From positions 49,215 through 113,214 of the forward strand of contig JAJPGZ010000006.1 in NCBI GenBank assembly GCA_021325495.1: a stretch of DNA of 64,000 bases, written 5' to 3'. The notes below the pieces were generated by a model. That model had not been told where the DNA came from. It ran no database searches and was given only the letters and a program-made list of their open reading frames with translations. Below are positions 60,497 to 64,000 of this stretch, one piece after another; within the stretch, counting starts at the first letter, position 1, and the number at the start of each line of letters is the position of its first letter. This DNA comes from Spartobacteria bacterium (lineage in GTDB: Bacteria > Verrucomicrobiota > Verrucomicrobiia > Chthoniobacterales > UBA10450). Made by a program: the position numbers and the translations under genes.

Positions 60497-61884
60497 TTCA
60501 TCACGCACGCGGCGAGCAGGTCATCGACTTTCGCGGCCGCGTCCAACTTCCACGCAAGATCGACAATTGCCTTTGCGCGTTGCTCGCCGAGCTCGGGAAC
60601 GACTAACGAATTGAATTTGCCGACGAGCTGTTCGTCTGTGACTGGATTAAACGCGTTGCCTAACGGATAATCGACTCGCTTAGTCAGTTCGCGTCCGTCT
60701 TGCAGCGTGACGTGCACAATGTTCGCCACCGCTTTCGCGTAAAGTGAAGTCAGCTCCTCGTTGCGTTGCACGGTCACGTTTTCCAGAAATTTCCAGATCG
60801 TCGGATCCATGAAACGCTCGGGCTGAAATTGTTTCTCGGTCACTTCGCCGTCGATCAACGCGATCGCTGTGATGTATGGCAGGCTATGATCGGCCGTCTC
60901 GCGGGTTTCCGGTTTCCACTTCTCCGGTTCGCTACCAATGATATCGACGGATGCGTCATGGCTCTCGATGCGCACCGATTGAATCTTCGCAGGATCGACA
61001 ATTTCCTTTCGCAAGAAGAGCGCCGCTTCGATTGCGCTTTGGCTGTGATATTCCGCGGGCCAATATTTGATGCTGGTGTTGAGAATCATTGAGGCGGGTC
61101 CTTTTCCGGCCATGCCTTCGCGCCGTATATCGAAAACTTCGGCGACATTGCCTAACGAAACGCCGAGTTCCTTCTCGAATCCCATTTGTCCTTCAAAAAT
61201 CGGCGCGGGGCCGGTCATGCCCGCGCGCGCGAGCAATGCTGCATAAACTCCGTGGCGTGCCGCGTTCGCGAAGGCAACGCCTTTCCAATGCGACAGTTCG
61301 CCGACGCGCGCTTGTCGAAACGCGGCGCAATTTACACCAGCGATGTTCACGGCGTGCCGCGTAAGATCGACATCGAGCTTCATCAACTTTGCGGCAGCGA
61401 GCGCAGTCGAGAACGCGCCGTAGGTCGGATGGTCCCAACCCCGCGCGCGAATGCTCGCCGCATCGCACAACCGACATTGCACTTCATACGCGAGTGCGGC
61501 GGCGGTGATGATCTCTCGTCCACTCGCGCCCACACTTTCGCCGACGGCGAACACAGCGGAAAGATTGTCGCTCGGATGCGCGGGCTCTTTTGAAAGATAC
61601 GTGTCGTTGTAATCGAAGTAGCGAATGCAACATCCGGTCGCAAACGCGGCCCAATCCGGTGGCGCTTTGTGATTCGTCCCGATGATGGTCGATCCATTCT
61701 TCGCCGAAAATTCCGACGCGACCTTTCGCGCCATCACGCACGGCTCCTCATTCCACGCGCCGAGCGCGCAGCCGATGGAATCGATGACGCGCCGTTTCAC
61801 TTCGTGCACGGTGTCCTTCGATAAATCTTCGAAGCGAAGTGAACAGGCGTATTCGGCGAGGGTGTGGGCGAGCGATTTGGTCAT
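60493..61884 (-). CDS. prpD: 2-methylcitrate dehydratase, MmgE/PrpD family
   Basis: Iron-sulfur-independent dehydratase of the methylcitrate cycle. 463 residues from ATG 61884 (MTKSLAHTLAEYACSLRFEDLSKDTVHEVKRRVIDSIGCALGAW). The frame is open further upstream but there it translates a palindromic repeat. GYDYNDTYLSKEPAHPSDNLSAVFAV-like FDYNDTYL...HPSDNLSAVFA, RARGWDHPTYGAF, SHWKGVAFANAARHGVYAALLA. First gene of prpD-prpB-prpC. Confidence 0.93.
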   Translation of the reverse strand: MTKSLAHTLAEYACSLRFEDLSKDTVHEVKRRVIDSIGCALGAWNEEPCVMARKVASEFSAKNGSTIIGTNHKAPPDWAAFATGCCIRYFDYNDTYLSKEPAHPSDNLSAVFAVGESVGASGREIITAAALAYEVQCRLCDAASIRARGWDHPTYGAFSTALAAAKLMKLDVDLTRHAVNIAGVNCAAFRQARVGELSHWKGVAFANAARHGVYAALLARAGMTGPAPIFEGQMGFEKELGVSLGNVAEVFDIRREGMAGKGPASMILNTSIKYWPAEYHSQSAIEAALFLRKEIVDPAKIQSVRIESHDASVDIIGSEPEKWKPETRETADHSLPYITAIALIDGEVTEKQFQPERFMDPTIWKFLENVTVQRNEELTSLYAKAVANIVHVTLQDGRELTKRVDYPLGNAFNPVTDEQLVGKFNSLVVPELGEQRAKAIVDLAWKLDAAAKVDDLLAACVMK

Positions 61885-61937
61885 GTGAAAATCGAGCCTG
61901 CAATCTGTCGATGAATACTCAAGCGGCAAGTTCTGTT

Positions 61938-62048
61938 CTGGGGAGCGCACGCCGCCGGCGTGCTGGCGATGGCGGCTCGCCATCGCGAACTTTAAGATCG
62001 TTTCGGCGAGCCGCCGAAACCCGCACGCCAGCGGCGTGCGCTCCCCGG
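61938..62048. repeat. Large palindromic intergenic repeat, sister of 6105-6217
   Basis: 111 bp, from CTGGGGAGCGCACGCCGC to GCGGCGTGCGCTCCCCGG with inner GGCGGCTCGCC / GGCGAGCCGCC arms around CGAACTTTAAGATCGTTT. Compared with 6105, many stem changes are compensated on the other arm. Lies between the divergent prpD and CoA-transferase genes. Confidence 0.85.
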
Positions 62049-62088
62049 ACTTGCCGCTTGCGCCGCGCGCACGCAAAGTCTCGACGGC

Positions 62089-63444
62089 ATGAGTAAAGTT
62101 TTTCCTGACGCCAAGAGCGCGCTCGACGGTCTGCTGCACGACAACATGACCATCGCCGCCGGCGGTTTTGGTTTGTGCGGCATTCCGGAGAATTTGATCG
62201 CGGCCTTGCGCGACAGCGGCGCGAAAGGCCTAACGATCGTGGGCAACAACGCCGGGGTGGACGATTTCGGAATGGGCGTTCTGCTCACGACGCGGCAGGT
62301 GAAAAAGGTGATGGCGTCGTACGTGGGCGAGAACAAGGAATTCGAGCGCCAGGTTTTGAGTGGCGAATTGGAACTGGAATTGATTCCGCAGGGGACGCTG
62401 GCGGAACGATTGCGCGCGGGCGGCGCGGGAATTCCCGGTTTTTACACGCGCACAGGCTTCGGAACGCTGCTCACGGAAAAGAAAGAGACGAAAAAATTCG
62501 GCGACAAGGAATATGTGCTCGAGCCGGGAATCACGGCGGAGGTTTCGTTAGTCAAAGCGTGGAAGGGCGACACGTCCGGCAATCTTATTTTTCGCAAAAC
62601 ATCGCGAAATTTTAATCCGATGATCGCGACTTGCGGAAAAGTCTGCGTCGCCGAAGTCGAGGAACTTGTCGATCTTGGCGAACTTGATCCGGATCAAATC
62701 CACACGCCCGGGATTTATGTGGATCGAATTATTCAGGGCAAAAATTACGAGAAGCGGATTGAGTTTCGCACCGTGCAAGGCGCCGCGGTGGCGAAGGCGG
62801 GATCGACCGTGCGCGATCTTCTGGCGAAACGCGCGGCGAAGGAATTGCGCGACGGTTACTACGTCAATCTCGGCATCGGCATTCCGACATTGGTGGCCAA
62901 CTACATTCCTGAAGGGATGAATGTGACGCTGCAATCGGAGAACGGCTTGTTAGGCATCGGACCGTTTCCGAAACCGGGTGAAGAAGATCCCGATCTCATC
63001 AATGCCGGTAAACAAACAATTACCGCCATGCCGGGCTCAGCCTTTTTTTCGAGCGCCGATTCGTTTGCGCAAATTCGCGGTGGGCATATCGATCTTGCCA
63101 TTCTGGGCGCGTTCGAAGTGACGGACAAAGGCGACATCGCGAACTGGATGATTCCCGGAAAGATGATCAAAGGCCCGGGCGGCGCGATGGACCTCGTGGC
63201 CGGGGTGAAACGCGTGGTCGCGGTGATGGAACACACGTCGAAGGATGGCAGTCCGAAAATTTTGAAAGAATGCACGTTGCCGATCACAGGGTTGGGAGTC
63301 GTTAACCTGATCATCACTGACCTGTGCGTGTTCGAAGTGAAAAAAGGCGGCGGGCTCGTGCTGATCGAGCTGCACCCGGGCGTGACCGTCGAAGATGTGC
63401 GCGCGAAGACGGCAGCGCCATTCGACGTTGCATTAAAGAGCTGA
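62089..63444 (+). CDS. Succinyl-CoA:3-ketoacid CoA-transferase, fused A and B subunits
   Basis: Transfers CoA from succinyl-CoA to acetoacetate or a similar 3-ketoacid. 451 residues: the A-type domain (about 1-220, [46 protein letters not shown]) joined to the B-type domain (about 235-451, [20 protein letters not shown]) with the catalytic Glu in [14 protein letters not shown]. Bacterial enzymes usually have separate ScoA and ScoB subunits; this arrangement resembles mitochondrial SCOT. Divergent from prpD across a large palindrome. Confidence 0.93.
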   Translation: MSKVFPDAKSALDGLLHDNMTIAAGGFGLCGIPENLIAALRDSGAKGLTIVGNNAGVDDFGMGVLLTTRQVKKVMASYVGENKEFERQVLSGELELELIPQGTLAERLRAGGAGIPGFYTRTGFGTLLTEKKETKKFGDKEYVLEPGITAEVSLVKAWKGDTSGNLIFRKTSRNFNPMIATCGKVCVAEVEELVDLGELDPDQIHTPGIYVDRIIQGKNYEKRIEFRTVQGAAVAKAGSTVRDLLAKRAAKELRDGYYVNLGIGIPTLVANYIPEGMNVTLQSENGLLGIGPFPKPGEEDPDLINAGKQTITAMPGSAFFSSADSFAQIRGGHIDLAILGAFEVTDKGDIANWMIPGKMIKGPGGAMDLVAGVKRVVAVMEHTSKDGSPKILKECTLPITGLGVVNLIITDLCVFEVKKGGGLVLIELHPGVTVEDVRAKTAAPFDVALKS

Positions 63445-63527
63445 ACCGCAGGATCGCATCCGGCACGAGCATTGCCGGGAAAAGATTGTAAGCCTCGTGG
63501 CCTGTGCGAATACTCGGCGCGCGCGAG

Positions 63528-64000
63528 ATGAAGATCGACAATTTCTTCGCTGAGTTGAAGCGGCGCAACGTTTACAAAGTTGCGGTCGCGTACGCGGTCG
63601 TGGGGTGGCTGCTGGTTCAAGTCGCCACGCAGGTCTTTCCCTTTTTCGAAATTCCGAACTGGGCCGTGCGTCTGGTTGTGCTCGCTATCGTCATTGGATT
63701 TCCGATCGCGTTGGTGATCGCTTGGGCATTTGAATTGACGCCCCAGGGACTGAAACGAACGGAAGATGTCGATCTTACGACGCAAATACGGAGGAAATCT
63801 CACACTTGGATTTACGTCGTGATTGTGGGCGCGCTGTTGTCCATCGGTCTGTTCATGCTTGGCCGCTACGGATTCCTTGAAAAAATTTCGGCTGCGGGCG
63901 AATTGCCTGCGAAATCGATCGCGGTGTTGCCCTTCGAAAATCTCAGTGAAGAAAAAGGAAACGCGTTTTTCGCGGAAGGCGTTCAGGATGAAATTCTGAC
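63528..64000 (+). CDS. TolB-like / TPR-type membrane protein, N-terminal part (runs off the window)
   Basis: At least 157 residues from ATG 63528. MKIDNFFAELKRRNVYKVAVAYAVVGWLLVQVATQVFPFFEIPNWAVRLVVLAIVIG gives two membrane segments (about 17-35 and 45-67), then ELTPQGLKRTEDVDL, another membrane segment (about 88-108), then KSIAVLPFENLSEEKGNAFFAEGVQDEIL, the FlgO/TolB-like domain that often precedes TPR repeats. Proteins of this design are numerous in Chthoniobacterales-like genomes. The start codon is contiguous with a 10-mer copy (ATGAAGATCGACAAT, read MKIDN). Confidence 0.8.
   Translation, partial: MKIDNFFAELKRRNVYKVAVAYAVVGWLLVQVATQVFPFFEIPNWAVRLVVLAIVIGFPIALVIAWAFELTPQGLKRTEDVDLTTQIRRKSHTWIYVVIVGALLSIGLFMLGRYGFLEKISAAGELPAKSIAVLPFENLSEEKGNAFFAEGVQDEIL

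Noticed and set aside
59462..60670. Plus-strand ORF of 402 codons
   Set aside because: Antisense to prpC, prpB and the end of prpD, all with intact motifs.

Overview
The window looks like a chromosome segment from a Verrucomicrobiota bacterium, most likely order Chthoniobacterales. This is inferred from protein families rather than from a marker search. It carries a Minf_1886-type protein restricted to planctomycetes and verrucomicrobia, a DUF1844 protein, a TolB-like/TPR protein with a lineage-typical N-terminus, and GC-rich codon use. It encodes a Gram-negative envelope: Mla lipid transport, a type II secretion secretin and ATPase, MacAB, SurA, SppA and Mpl. Nearly all genes are housekeeping, packed in operons with 4-bp stop/start overlaps.

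Layout. 1-5.3 kb: rod-shape operon mreB-mreC-mreD-pbp2 followed by RNase E/G. 5.4-12.4 kb: rpe, T2SS ATPase and secretin with a small peptidoglycan-binding protein, then a cluster of small secreted proteins. 12.4-22.7 kb: mpl, a CHASE2 nucleotide cyclase, rplT-pheS-pheT, a 6S RNA with terminator, carA. 22.7-31.9 kb: glycosyltransferase, isoaspartyl peptidase, mlaEFD, topoisomerase IB, M16 protease. 31.9-33.6 kb: a decayed integron with an integrase pseudogene, two attC sites and two cassette genes. 33.6-44.5 kb: secreted and zinc-ribbon proteins, L,D-transpeptidase, mfd, SurA-like foldase, pdxA, ABC-2 permease. 44.5-50.9 kb: rhodanese, MacAB, second ABC-2 permease, DksA-like, L33-S18. 50.9-56.2 kb: overlapping operon sppA-CPBP-thiL-tsaE-tsaB-alr. 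56.6-64 kb: tRNA-Arg, ada, the methylcitrate operon prpDBC, a fused CoA-transferase and a partial TolB-like protein.

The most unusual feature is at the level of DNA words. A non-palindromic 10-mer, AAGATCGACA (reverse TGTCGATCTT, usually followed by A or T), occurs about 100 times by hand count, in both orientations, in genes and between them, roughly once per 600 bp against about 0.1 expected by chance. Seven places hold two direct copies 15-16 bp apart, all at gene starts or between genes. A second word, CCTAACGA (reverse TCGTTAGG), occurs about 50 times. The density resembles DNA-uptake-sequence or HIP1-type systems, but the words are unlike those I know. The 10-mer is missing from the integron cassettes. 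On top of this there are about a dozen larger palindromic repeats, three of which are inserted in frame inside essential or conserved genes (pheT twice, mfd once).
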